A stretch of DNA of 64,000 nucleotides from Liquidambar formosana (taxonomy: Eukaryota > Streptophyta > Magnoliopsida > Saxifragales > Altingiaceae): the NCBI GenBank assembly GCA_039720395.1, contig CM077833.1, positions 32,399,478-32,463,477 on the forward strand, written 5' to 3'. The position numbers were made by a program, and so were the translations under genes. Positions within the stretch are counted from its first letter, which is position 1, and each line of letters starts with the position of its first letter. Shown one piece after another: positions 36,433 to 48,700 of the stretch. The notes beneath the pieces were generated by a model that searched no databases, was not told where the DNA came from, and saw only the letters and a list, made by a program, of their open reading frames with translations.

Positions 36433-36957
36433 GGAAAGAAAAAGTACAGAAATTAATTAATTAAAGAGAGAATGGTTTGGACATTTGGTGTATTTGACTT
36501 ATTTATCTGAAAGGTAATCAAATACTTTTAATCTTCCAAATAGAATTCTAATCTGATTTAATTAGGATGGAAGTTGTGAGAGGTTGAGAGCACTAAGAGA
36601 GGAAGAGAGAAGGAGGTTGGAGTTTGGAAGCTCGAGGCAAACTGATAGAGGCGTTAGATCTGATCTGATTTAGGGTTAAATGTTTTTTTTTTTTTTTGTT
36701 TTGGTTTTAGGCTTGAGTTGAGTAGATTATTTGGCCATTTGGGTTATTGTACATGGACTTGGGTTAGAAACTTAGGAATTATTTGGAGCCCCTAAACTTG
36801 GATTAGGGTTTTTTCTCATCTAGTTATTATTAAAAATTTTTTTTTTTTTTTTTGGACTTATTACAAAACTAACAACTAAGTTGGAGTCCTTATTTTTTGT
36901 CAAAATTTTGGGGCCTTAGGCGACTGCCTGAGTGACTTGACCTCAAGGCCGGCTCTG
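35660..36957 (-). mobile_element. Degenerate hAT element with transposase C-terminus
   Basis: Ends are TAGGGTCGATCTTGAG on the left and, reverse-complemented, CAGAGCCGGCCTTGAG on the right, an imperfect inverted repeat. They are flanked by attcactg (35652-35659) and attcaccg (36958-36965), an 8-bp duplication with one mismatch as expected for hAT. Inside, minus-strand 36217-36008 encodes FSKLKLIKSYLHSTMSQEKL then GLAMLSIEHDM and KLDYANLMSDF, the hAT dimerisation region of TTF-type/DUF4371 transposases. Upstream minus-strand sequence to about 36350 (LPTNLKRLIEVLNYLKK-like) is also family-like but broken. Most of the transposase is missing, so the element is a deletion derivative. A (TG)n-(TA)n tract (about 36399-36432) lies between. 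Confidence 0.85.
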
Positions 36958-36965
36958 ATTCACCG

Positions 36966-38690
36966 TCACCTCAAACACCTTCTCTTTGTTCCTGCCAAAA
37001 AAGAGAGGGGAGCGAAGCAACATAAGTTTTAGGGATTAGCGTTTGCGCATCAATCCAATTTTATATACACACTAAGAGCCCTTTTAATATCAGCCACAAG
37101 ATTTTACCAAATAAATGAACGTCAGCATGCATCTTGAATAAAACATACGGATCTCCCTTTAAGTAGGGTCAAAGAAGCCCAATACGGGCCTTATACAACC
37201 CCAAAAAAATACACAGACTTTTGCGCAGTTGGGCCAGATATAACACAAGAAGGAGGAGCCCAGAAGAAGGGTCAAGCAGTCTTGAGCCAACTGCAATGTG
37301 GCAAATGGCAAATCTTCTTCACTGTCCTCATTAGGGGGGGCTGTTTCTCACTTTGGCCTACCTTTTCATTTTCTTTCCAAAATTATATGGAACCAAATTT
37401 ACAAATTTTACACCATTAATTGGTTGGAGTTTTATGTTTCAACTATCCAATTTATAAATTTTAATAAAAAAACTCTTGGACAGATTTCAAATGGACATAT
37501 TATTTACACATAATTTGATAAGAATTTAAATTCGAGGGAGTATTTGAGAAACATAAAGACCTGATCGACCTTGCGAAAATAAAAAATCTTGAACAATTTC
37601 CCTTATGCTAGCATGTTATATTGTCATGACCTTGTTGGGAAAATGAAGATGAAATTTAATAAATGATAAGTCAATGCAATAATAGTCTTTTTTTAAACTC
37701 TGTGTGTTTGTCAAATATGGCTTATCTTTGTGGGACAGAGGGAGTAAAAAATATATTTTGGGATGAAATAAGTAGGTCTAATAAAATAAAATAAAATAAG
37801 TTAGGTCCAATGTTGCAATCCCTTCAAGTGATTTCCCCACCTCACTAATTTTAATTTTTTAAAGTTTTAAAAAAAATAAAATGTTTTTATGAAAAGTGGT
37901 CACATAAACATAATTTTGAACAACTTTTCAGAAAAAATTTTTTCCAAAATATATAGTTTAAGTTGACTTTTTGACCAAAAATGAAATAGGGACTATAAAA
38001 GACTAAAAAGTTTACTTAAATGGTTTGTTTTGGCCATGGATTATCTCTAGGGCGGAGCCACCTTAGGGGTTAGCCCAGGCTTTAGCCTCAGTAAGCTGCA
38101 CTGAATTTTTTTTTTCTTTATATTTATTAGAAGTAGATTTTACCCTTTTAGGCTAGGCAAGATTTTGCCTTAACCTAAGGCTTTAGCCCCGGCTTTATCC
38201 CTTCAACCTAAGGCTTTAGCTCTGACTTTATACTAGCTTAGGCGAATTTCAATTCCTAGCTCGCCCATGCCTATTTTTATGGGATAGAGTGAGTATAAAA
38301 CACAATTGTTTGTTTTTTTTCCTTTTATGTTGTATGTTTTAATTTATATATTAAAAAAAAAAAAACATTTCAAATAAAAGCGGTGTTCATTTTTAATAGG
38401 TGTTATTAACACTGCTTTTAATATACTGAAAAGTAATGCTTACTCTGCTTTTAGTACACCGAATGTGGTTTTAGTAACATTGCTTTCCGTGTAATAAAAG
38501 TGGCGTTGATAAAACCGCTTTCGGTGTAATAAAAGCGGCATTACTAACACCGCTTTTATTTGAAGAAAATTATTATTTTTTTATTTCTAACTTCCTCCGA
38601 AAATTATTGCTTAAGCTAGTCCAAATTTGAGTGGGATGAATCCTACCCGCTCAAATTGTAGCCCTAACTATATACAAAGGGTTTATTAAG
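36966..38690. other. Spacer with half-MITE and CACTA-like subterminal repeats
   Basis: About 37815-38022 resembles the left half of the MULE-type MITE family (ttgcaatcccttcaag, then the cataattttgaacaacttt and gactttttgaccaaaaa blocks). About 38372-38570 carries several short direct and inverted repeats of the type AACACCGCTTTTA and AAAAGCGG, described in the findings. No gene is recognised. Confidence 0.5.
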
Positions 38691-39042
38691 ATGCGCTCCA
38701 AACCAAAATGGCATTACCAATTCCCACTCTCATGTCCCAAACCCGCAAACCAAACGGGGCCTTATAGGGAAAGGATGTATCAAATGTTTTTTAACCGACT
38801 TGTCCAAACCAGATTTGCCGGTCGCGGGTTTTCGAAGCACCCGATATATTCACCATTCTCTCTCTCTCTCGCTCTCTCTCTCTGGGCAACTCTGAAGAAA
38901 TCTTTCCCTTGCTAGTTCCTACCAGTGAAATTGGATCACAATAGACGAAATATTAGAAGCAATTAAAACCCTAATTGGATTGGGGAAAGGTCTCTGAAGA
39001 AACTAGTGAGAAAGGAAGTGGGTGTGAATCGTCTTTGCTTCA

Positions 39043-39524
39043 ATGGCGAGCAGTTGGAGAAGAACGTTGGGAAATGTGAGGTCATTCATAGGCAATTCCT
39101 TGGGAGGTCTGAGAGGAGGGAGCAACCTCGCATCATGGGCTGTGGCTGGAACCCTAGCATACTTTCTTTGGGTCAAGCCCTCCCAAGACCTCAAGAGAGA
39201 ACAAGAGGTTTGTTCTTTCTCTAATTTCCATTCAATCTCTCTCTAAATTGTTTGAATTTTAATTTTAAAATTCTTTTTTTTGCATGTTATTGGGTTGTAG
39301 GAAAGGGCAGCACTGACTGCTGCTTCAGATCCTTATCGTTACGTTGAGAAACGTAAACCCATCCCTGATCCTCAGGTACTGCTAACGCCCCAATTTCTAT
39401 ATGCTATTAAATAGTGAAATGTTTCTTCTTAATTGTGAAATTAAATTGAACTTGGGTCAATTGTTTTCAGGAAACTGGTTTGATATACGGAAGCAAGAAC
39501 AGAACTAATAAATCGGAGGATTAA
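39043..39524 (+). CDS. Small single-span membrane protein, probable mitochondrial complex I B15/NDUB4-type subunit
   Basis: Three exons, 39043-39207, 39301-39375 and 39471-39524 (294 nt, 97 aa), with GT-AG introns that all fall between codons. The protein begins MASSWRRTLGNVRSF, then has a single hydrophobic span NLASWAVAGTLAYFLWV at about residues 28-44. A charged C-terminal part follows (KPSQDLKREQEERAAL, then DPYRYVEKRKPIPDPQ). This layout, and the SWAVAGTLAYFLWVKP segment, match my memory of small plant proteins found in mitochondrial NADH dehydrogenase (At2g31490-like). If so it sits in the membrane arm of complex I. The leader before the ATG has a CT microsatellite (about 38859-38883). 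The gene model is firm; the functional name is moderate. Confidence 0.8.
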
Positions 39525-39883
39525 TTGGGCAGAAATCGTAAACCGGTGAGTTAGCTTTGTTGGTTGGATTAAATGACATTGAGTATCAGATTTACGAGTT
39601 GGGTCTGTTCAATTATTTCTTTGTAACGTTGGTGTACAAATGTTTTGACTTTAATTTCTGATAGAGTTCTAAAAAACATTTATTTACAGCAATCTGTAAT
39701 AAAAAACGACACAGTTAAATAATGAATAAGAGGCTAAGAGCTATATATTGTTTTGATGGTGTACGAATATTTCTTTATGCTATTTGTTTATTTGCTCACT
39801 GGTTTATGTCTCTAAAGTAATGTTTTCAATGTTTCAAATTATGTGAAGAAGAGTTAAGATGGTGTGCCGGATCTTTAATTGTT

Positions 39884-40130
39884 TCAGTTGGCAAAGGACT
39901 ACACCTTAGGAAGCGGAGGTCCTGAGTTCAACTCTTGTTACACCTCTTGAGGCCACCCACACAAGGTTTCATGGTTCTTATGGGCCTTGGACTTACCTGG
40001 CCCATATGGGTTGTCGAGGTGGGGTTATTTACATGTGAGAGTCATGGGGTAGATGTGCATTTTGGTCATCTGCATGGTGTTTGGACACTTTGGGGATGTG
40101 GTAGGGTTTTCTGGAGCAAATAGTGATAAG
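39884..40130 (+). mobile_element. Possible tRNA-derived SINE
   Basis: TTCAGTTGGCAAAGGACTA resembles a pol III A-box, and GAGTTCAACTCTTGTTA about 45 nt later a B-box. The body contains cccacacaaggtttcatggt and later a G/T-rich tail. No clear 3' A-tail or target duplication is found, so boundaries are approximate. Confidence 0.35.
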
Positions 40131-40139
40131 TGCAGTGCA

Positions 40140-41042
40140 TGGGTGATGCAATCAGAGTCAAGTTTGCTTATGCTCCTTACGCAATAGACCATACACAACA
40201 TATTCTGGGCTGAAGTTGACTACTCGGGGTTCTGTAAATCCCAACTTCTTGAGGGCAGTGAAATTGAAAAAGAAATTTCAAAATTGAATAATAAGAGCTT
40301 AGTTGAGGAAATCCACAGGATAAGCAACACAGGACTTTCGGACACAGTGATTCAGCCTCCAAGATGTGAGAGCTGAATTACTGCTCGGGAGTAGCAACAA
40401 AGGAGTGAGGCCGTAAAATCTAATCTACAATTTTTCACATACTAGAAGCCTTGTATAATACTGAGGTGCCTTGGAAAAAAAATGTGTATAATATTGAGGT
40501 ATTAATGGACCAAGTTGTAGTAGATTATAGTATCTTGTATAATACTGAGGCCCTCTCATGTTTAGACTTTAGATACATTCAACTGAGTTTTGAATGTGTC
40601 TTATGCAAGAAGAGCGCCCTACGATGTTTGAGGAACATCATAGTATCTTGTATCTACACACAAGAAGATTGTGGGACATGGGGTGGTCTTACTTTTTTAA
40701 GCATGGGAAAATTAGCAAGAAGTCCACTTTATAGGGACTTATGGAGGCATAAGTTCATGACGGAAACTTATGCAGCCATAAGTCCACTTTTAAGTGAAAT
40801 GAGAGTATTTTTATGAGAGTGGTAAATACATAAAGTCATACCCTCATGTATTATTTTTTGTTTTCAAACTTTAAAATGGTATACTCTCATTATACACATT
40901 AGTTTTTGATAAAATTTATATTTTTAAAATATATTTGTCGAGATCTTCGAAACAAGACCTATGTTGAATATGAAATTGTATAAGAAAAAAACATAGTTAC
41001 ATGGAACACAGTATGTAACTACTTCAAAATAAGTTACATATC
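40140..41042. other. Spacer with short direct repeats, no gene recognised
   Basis: A short motif tataatactgagg recurs at about 40455, 40488 (one mismatch) and 40540. The 121-codon open frame across this area has no recognisable features. Confidence 0.45.
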
Positions 41043-41050
41043 AGTATGTC

Positions 41051-41740
41051 TAGGGATGGCAATTTCGCCCCGATTCATAGGGTCCCGACTCGATCCATAC
41101 CCGAATGGGCGGGTATTTTTTTATTTTTTTCGGCTATCGGGTCGGGTATGGGTATAAATTCTTAAAAAATTTCAGGTACGGGTCGGGCATGGATCCCAAA
41201 AAGAAAAAACCAAACCCGACCCGACCCGACCCGATATTTTTACAATTATATATATATATATAGATATATTTAATGTCCTATGTTTGGAATTTATGTATGG
41301 TTTTATGAATATTTGAAACCTATCTTGGTACGTATAAGCTTATGGAGTCCATTAGAAGGCTCATTATATATTTTTATTCTTTTTTAATCCTTATGTTTGT
41401 GTATAATATTTGTGTGATCATATTAGGTATGATCTTATTTGAACAAGATCATATTAGGTGCTAAAAACATTTATAAGCTTGGTATATGATTATATGAATA
41501 ACATGTGATAGGTGTAAGTAGCAAAAAAAATGAAATTTGGGGGAAAAAAATTCTCACAACAAGGTAGTTGGGCATGGGCGGGTCGGGTATGGATGGCCCA
41601 AGAAGACGATGGATCGGGGATGGAGTTTAATTCTTCATACCCATCGGGTATCGGGTCGGGTATGAGTATAAGAAATTAAAGATCGGGTCGGGTATGGGAT
41701 AGTGCCGACCCGCATCCGACCCGACCCATTTCCATCCCTA
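41051..41740. mobile_element. Non-autonomous hAT element (690 bp, perfect 8-bp TSD)
   Basis: The left end TAGGGATGGCAATTTCG and the reverse complement of the right end TAGGGATGGAAATGGGT form short terminal inverted repeats. Perfect 8-bp duplications agtatgtc lie at 41043-41050 and 41741-41748. Subterminal regions carry many GGGTCGGGTATGG-type repeats on the inner left and inner right, in both orientations, as expected for transposase-binding sites. The centre is AT-rich and has no coding capacity. Confidence 0.92.
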
Positions 41741-41979
41741 AGTATGTCACTATTTTTTGAAAAACATAGTTTGTGATTCAATTTAACTATTTTTTGAAAA
41801 AATATTAGTGACTAAATCAAAATATTTTAGATTAAATTTAGTTATTTTGAAGGCAATTACATGTAACTATTTTCTAACTAAATTCTAAGTGTTTTGGGAT
41901 AAAAAGGCATGTAACTATTTTGGAGTGTTGCTCACGTTGCACAATTGGGCTTGCCTATGTGGTTGAGTGGTGTCTGTTT

Positions 41980-42170
41980 TTCATGCCACCAGAACCATTG
42001 CCTTCGGATCAAAATACGTACTTCGAGGAAAGGGAGCATGAGAGGTCCGAGTTGGTAAGGTCCTTAGCAAGATGGATTAGAGGTCCGAGTCGGCATCGTC
42101 CCGCCATAGATTGCGTGTGTTCGCTGGCTTGGATTCTGCCGATTTTTGAAGACCTTCTACTGAGTCTTGC
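41980..42170 (+). pseudogene. Fragment of a POWERDRESS-like (SANT co-repressor) N-terminus
   Basis: The frame at 41980 reads MPPEPLPSDQNTYFEER, then EHERSELVRSLARW. From memory, plant POWERDRESS-like proteins (SANT-domain partners of histone deacetylase HDA9) start MPPEPLPWDRK, with ERKHERSE and ARWRDSS following. After about 42105 the similarity shifts to another frame (FAGLDSADF, stop, RPS), parallel to a segment ending SADFRRPS in the family. One frameshift and a stop therefore separate the parts. No SANT domain is seen downstream. It looks like a gene fragment left by duplication or capture. Confidence 0.5.
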
Positions 42171-42179
42171 TTCTTGATG

Positions 42180-44918
42180 ATTTGTCATGTTTTCTATCTT
42201 GTTTTATATAAACAGATCTTGCTTGTTGAATTTTTTTTTTCCACAATTATTGCTTGGATTTTATATTAGTGTTTGCATTCAGATATGCCCATATCAGGCC
42301 ATACGGATCTTGGTTGTGGAAGGCGGTAAGGGAAGTGGTTTTGAGAGGGAGAGGGTAAAGGGTGGTGGTAGGAAATGGGAAGCATCAGAGAGTGGTGGGT
42401 GGAGCATCTGGCTCCGCTGATTTTCGTTGAATTGGACTAAAAAAATGGGAAGTTTTGGTGGAAAGTTTCTAGAAAAGAGAATATTGAAAGGTTCATGGGG
42501 GTCAATTGACAGAGGGAGAGAGTGTGAGTAAAAGGATATTTTGGTTCAAAACTAAAAAGTGTGGACTTTAGGCTTCATAAGAAAAGCGTGTGGACTTGTG
42601 AATGTACAAGTTCTATTTTGTGGACTTGTCACCAAATTCCCCATTAAACATTGCTTTTTCTTGATGAAACACGTGCTTCTATCTCTGAGCCTGCATAACT
42701 ACATAGTGTTCATTATCTGTGTCCTACCACATCCTCTACAGGCCCTCATTAGCATGCTATTGTTAAAATACTTTTCTGCACACAACAAGGCCTTATCCTT
42801 GTGAACCTGGAAGCTTAATTCTAGGCTGAATAAAGCTTTTCCCTGGCTAATGGAACCATATTTGTGCTTTACCATATTCGAGACACACTATACACTTGAA
42901 AAGAACAATTATAGGCTAAGTCAAAGCCAAAAAAAAAGTTATGCCAATGGATGAGTGACATGATACCACATGTTTATCTACTATGATGCTAGCTACGTTA
43001 TATGCATCAACATTGCTCATTGTGGAGTAACTATACACCTAATGCTTGATTGAAAAGGAGGAATCTCCCAAATCTGGAGCAAGAAACTTGTATAGATTAA
43101 GTTGGAAGGAAATTTTAGCGACAGGGACTAACATATAGGAGAATGGAAAACCAAATTAAGAGGAATTTTCTTATTAAAGTACAATTTCTAGGCTAAGTCG
43201 ATATCTCATAAATGTGCCATATGCATAAGTGATATCATGCCGCATGGCTGTTCAGCAGGAAATCAAGTAAGCTAGAGCGGGGTTATGTATTTCTTCCTAA
43301 TTATGGCAGTTCTTTAGTACAAACAGAGCAATTCATGACAAAAATGCTGAAATTTGTAAGCTTCTTGCTAAGGACATGAGCCATGTCATCCCTTGCTTCA
43401 ATGATTGATATATCCTCACCTCGTACTTTTAAGCATATATTGCAATTCCTGTGGAGAGCCTTGGATTATTGTTTCTATGCATTGAAATTCAATTCTTGAA
43501 ATGCGATTGTAATCTTTGAAGAAATTGTGAATCGATTTTAGCTTTTACTTCTTTGCTTTGCTTCAATAACTCAAGGCACTGCTAAACTGGTTTGTATGCC
43601 TACTTTACCTACTCGACAAAAGTGAAAGAACTTTGTTTCGTTTCTGGGTTTATGGATTAGATTCGGTCAGCATCACAACATAATCAAAGGAAGGAGTGGC
43701 GCTTTGGTTATGGGCGAATGCTTCCAGAGGTGACCCTCTCGAGTTTCCAGCTATTTCCTAGATTGAAGCAGCCTTTCCTTACCCTACCAAACGGAGGAAT
43801 TCACTATCAAATAGCTTGGATTGGATCATGATTGCGAGATCTCTTGCTGTATAGGACTAGTGTATATATACAAGCTTTTTCTATTTCTTTTAATGAAATT
43901 TTACCTCATCAAAAACAAAACAAAAAAAATAAAAATGATTACAATATTGTACGACAGAAAGTCAGTTCTCCTGGTTTTGAATTTTGCTTTGTGATCTTTG
44001 CATAAAGAAGAAAATTATAGGTTTATTGGTATGCTATCCTATTAGATTTTTACTATTTTTGGCTCTACAAGCGTGACGTGCTGATAGGTTCCATGGCTTT
44101 GGAGGGCCCTAGTTGAAAATCATGTTCTGTGACTCTGGGTTCATAATCCATCTTCTCATTGGCAATCAATGCCAATCATTCTCTGGTGTAGGCTGAATCT
44201 GAGATACATCTCCACCATAAAGAATTATTCTGCAAACCGGGGGTTCAAGTCTGCAAATCGACATGAAACCTACTGATTTTCATGTTTCCATTGTGGACTC
44301 ATTTGTCTAAGCAAGGTTTGTTTTGCTTCCTTCAATTTTCCCCTCCAGCAGTCGGTAGTTTTCCTATGGCAGCTTTGTTCACTTAGGCCGGCCTCTATTA
44401 GATGGGGACTCTGTCTGTATAGTTTCCATATATCCTTTTCCCATCCTCATTATACTTTTCTTTGTTTGGATTTTGGAAAATTTAGAGAAAAGGAAAGAAA
44501 AAGGCTTAAAAAACACTCATCTGGATTTTCCGTTGCTTTCTCTTATTCTTTGCGATATGTAAAAGGAACCTAAAACATTAATAAATTTTATAATATACAT
44601 TATTACTACAAAGTAGTTCCATGACCAGTGGTGTAATTCTATTTTCTATGAAATCAAGCTCTGGTAGTTATCGGTGTGCCCACGAAACAGAACTAGCTAC
44701 GAAGCCTGATTTTCGCACTGCTGAGGTATATAGGGTGGATCTTCAGGCATCCCTTCATGATTTGTTCACAAAAAGGATATATAGTACCGTCTCAAAAAAG
44801 CTTGCCCAATTTTATTAGCTTCACGCGACAAGTTTCATATGAACGTCTAGGCTGCATTCTCTGTTTTGACACATTATAAGCAACCGCACGGCTGAGAGAC
44901 ATCACTCATCCATCCCAT

Positions 44919-44961
<43 letters not shown>

Positions 44962-45720
44962 AGCCGAAGGCGTGCAGGCGAGCGAGTGCTACATCCTCTT
45001 CCACCTCGATCCCGCATTAAAAATGCAGAAAAATATTAATATTTTGTTAAAATTAAATAGAACTATAAAAAAAAGAAAAAGGATAACAAACTATCACGGA
45101 CACCCTTTGTTATGAGCTTCAGGAGATCAATTCGGAATAAATCATTATGCACACGGTGAGTCATAAAATAATTGCATGAAGGTTTCATCGTATAAATTTC
45201 TAGTTGTCTTTCTAATTATTGAGGTAGCCAAAACAATTAACACTATGTTTGGATAAGGAATTTCCATCTCAAAGACAAATTTCATCTAAACTATTCCTTA
45301 TCTAAACATAGCATAATGGATTTGACTCATGCCTATTGCAAACTAGAATAATATGCAAAAAAATTATAGTCGTAAATCAATTATAGTCAATTGATTTATG
45401 TGGTATTTTGAATTTGGATAAATTCTAAAAATCAACTAAAATTTGAGTTTCTTCTGATCAAATTCCTTATTCTGCCACTGATTGATAGAAAAGTTTTTAA
45501 AAATGATAAAATTATAATTCTAACAGTTCTAAAGTTTAAACAATGAAATTTAGTCATAAAATAAATAAATAATGCATGATAGAGTTAACAATGAAATCTC
45601 ACTTTTTATTTTTATTTTTTTTCAATCAGGAATTAAGAGCGATTCTAAATCCAAAGTATTTTAATCTTACTAGTGCTTTTTAGACTTTTGACAATATAAT
45701 TGTTTTGACAGAATTTGCAG
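42180..45720. other. Spacer, no intact gene recognised
   Basis: 43640-43925 resembles a transcript 3' end (GC-balanced stretch, then tataggactagtgtatata, AATGAAA and an A-rich run) and could be the tail of a decayed gene or retroelement. I could not identify a protein. A (CT)n tract lies at about 44927-44961. Confidence 0.4.
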
Positions 45721-48700
45721 CCACCTATCCTAAGTCAATTGTGTTGATCGATACCTACTTTCCTTGAACTTTGAGAGAGAGAGAGAGAGTAAAGATTTTT
45801 TTTTGGATAAACTGAGAGAGTAAAGATTTTTTTTTTTTTTTTTTGGATAAATGAGAGGGTAAAGATAGAGGTTGGGAGGGCGTTCCCATAATAATAGGCT
45901 TAGGCGGAAAGAACATGTAATGTGGGTGTCCTGATTGTACCCAGCCTTTATGGAGCCCACGAGCCCATATGGATGTTGAATCTCAGATGGGACGACATGG
46001 TCACATGGCAGTGGGACCCGCTCCCATTCCTGGCTCGACCCACTGGATACGCTCACGGATTCTTGGTTTCAATTCGCGTGTCCCAACCCACTCCACTTTG
46101 TCCAAGTGGAAGTATCAGCACGTGAACGAATCCGGGTCAGCTTGTCCACGTGTTCATACCCCCATCACATTCCTCCATGGTCCCGGCTAAAAAGATGTTT
46201 CAAATAAATCCAGTTTCTTAATGCACATTCTTAAACAAAGCAAGGCATGAAGGAACCATCACAATGTTTAAAGCCAATTTGATTTTTTTCCTTTTATACC
46301 GGAGTATATTATTATTATCACGTCAACAAACTAACGATCACGTGCTTGCTCATGTGATTGTTATGACGTGTCAAAGGATAATTCGCTTACTCGGATTTGA
46401 GTTGTGTTGGACAACGCCCCTCTGCCTCACCAACTCTGTGATTTTTTTTTTTTTTGGGTAAACAACTCTGTGATTTGGGCCTTCAGGTCATATCCCTTCC
46501 CTTGTAATCCCTGTGAAATTCTCCCTTCCAAGGGAATTGAAACCATCACTTTGAATGAAGACATGGGTATTTTGTAAATTTCTAAAATTTAATCTCATAA
46601 TATCAATTATATATAGTGGTACTTTTTTATATAATCTATTCAATGTACGTGATAAATTCATGCTTCTTTTTTTTTTTTTTTCTTCTCGCTTATGGAATTC
46701 ATTCTACGTAAAGGAAAAAAAAAAAAACAATTATTTAATTTTCATTCAAATGTTTAATCAGACCCTAGTTGAATCTTAGAAGACCATTGATTGCAAAGGA
46801 AATGACTCTAGCCACGGCACCTCTCTGGCTTTGGGAAAGAGGTTAAGCATTGGCATTTAAGTTCCATTTGTAAGAATCTAATTATCAAAAAAGGTACAAT
46901 GAAAGAAATAAAAGATTACATCAGAATGACTAACCCATGATCATAAACTAAGAATAACAGTAGAAAATGTAATCATTACCACCAAATTTCCATCTACAAG
47001 TCAATTAAAAATAGTAATGAAGGGATTAGGTAAGGGTCAACCAAAATTAAAGGCCATGAGAACTGAAGGGATCTTGTCCAGCTGATTGATATCGAAAAAG
47101 ATTTGTGAGAAGACGACAAATGGGGCCGGCGTCGACCACATGGCCATTGCGCTGACGAGGCAGTGCGCCTGCACTATTAAAGAGCCTTCTGCAACTTGCT
47201 TATGCTTTTTAATTCATCCATAATTAGGACATGTAGTGGTGCTAAGAGGCCTTTGTCATCCTTAATGTGCACCCACTAATTATTTTATTGAGTGGTCCCT
47301 TCTAAAGTTTAACCTTTATTTTTGTTTAATACAACTTTAATTGGAGCTTCCAAAGTCCTAAACATAATTATATATAACAGTGATTTAGTATTTTATTACT
47401 GTTCAATTCTCTCAACCTTTTAATTTGTGCTGAATTTTAGTAGGGTACACATTAACCATTCTTCTTACAAAGAAGGATTTTTTGAATGATAAACATAATT
47501 ACACTGGAGTGTGAATTGAAAGTAAGTCCGGTAATCTGGCAAGACAAAAATTATGACCCTCAAAAAAAAAAAAAAAAAAAAAAAAAGGGGAAAACCATGG
47601 TAGCTAGAGAACCTTGATTGTAATTATTAATTCAAGTATAAAATTTGTGTCACTGCCCACACCTCAATACTGTTCCTCTTTGCGAGCTCAAACATAGGTA
47701 GTGGTTGTTCTACAAACCACTTTAGACCCCAATTAATGAAGCATGCAAACTAAATTTAATTAGAGATTTAGCCAATATAAATATTCTACAACATGAGTAC
47801 TTTTTTCTCGGTGGCTCAAAAAGGAGGTTTGTAAAGTAAATGATTATTGAGAAATAAAGATGCTTATATTGCATGTCAAGTGATTCTCATTCAAAGTTTA
47901 GTTAATCATATTGCTCTTCTCGATTTAAAAGTCAGATTAGTCTTTTTAAATTATTCATTTAGTATCTCATTTAATGAAGTGCAATAAAAATTAGTTTAAA
48001 CAACCAGTGGGTTTGCTCATATGGTTGAGTCATTAGGTATTGATTCCGAAGTCCGACAGGCATAAGTCTTGCGACTTACCTAACATATGTGTTAAACATG
48101 CGGTAAACATATCCATGGAGGGTTACTAATAGACTGAGTCAGGAGTTGAAATTAAACACCATTTGATATGATTGGCTACAATCTGGACAAGGGCAGTGGT
48201 TCGCTAACTGCCCTTGACAATAAACAAATTTGGGAAACGGATAAACTACATAATTGTCAACCTCACTTGAATTAAACATTGAAAGGGAATTTAGTATTTA
48301 TGTATCTCCAAATCTACATTTTTAATTTATAAATATATAAAATAAAAAATCCCTATGAATTATAAAACAGAGAGCATTGAATATATTGTCTATCAATATA
48401 TCTATCTAATCCGCTTAATCAAATGATGTAGAACTTAAGGATTTTCTTTCTTTCATTTTTTAGAGGGGGTGGGGGGGTTGGTACAACCATGGAGTTTTCT
48501 TTCTCTTTTTCTAGATATATATATATTTCCGGGTCGAGACATACATGCTTGGAAAAGTGGTTTCTTCTTCAAAGCACAATATATGGAGCTGATGCTATTG
48601 TTCTGACTTTATCTATCTCCAAATCAATTCCCACATAATTAAATGACAGAGAATTTAAGATATAGTTTATCTTTCCATTTTATGCAGGCAAATGATTGAG

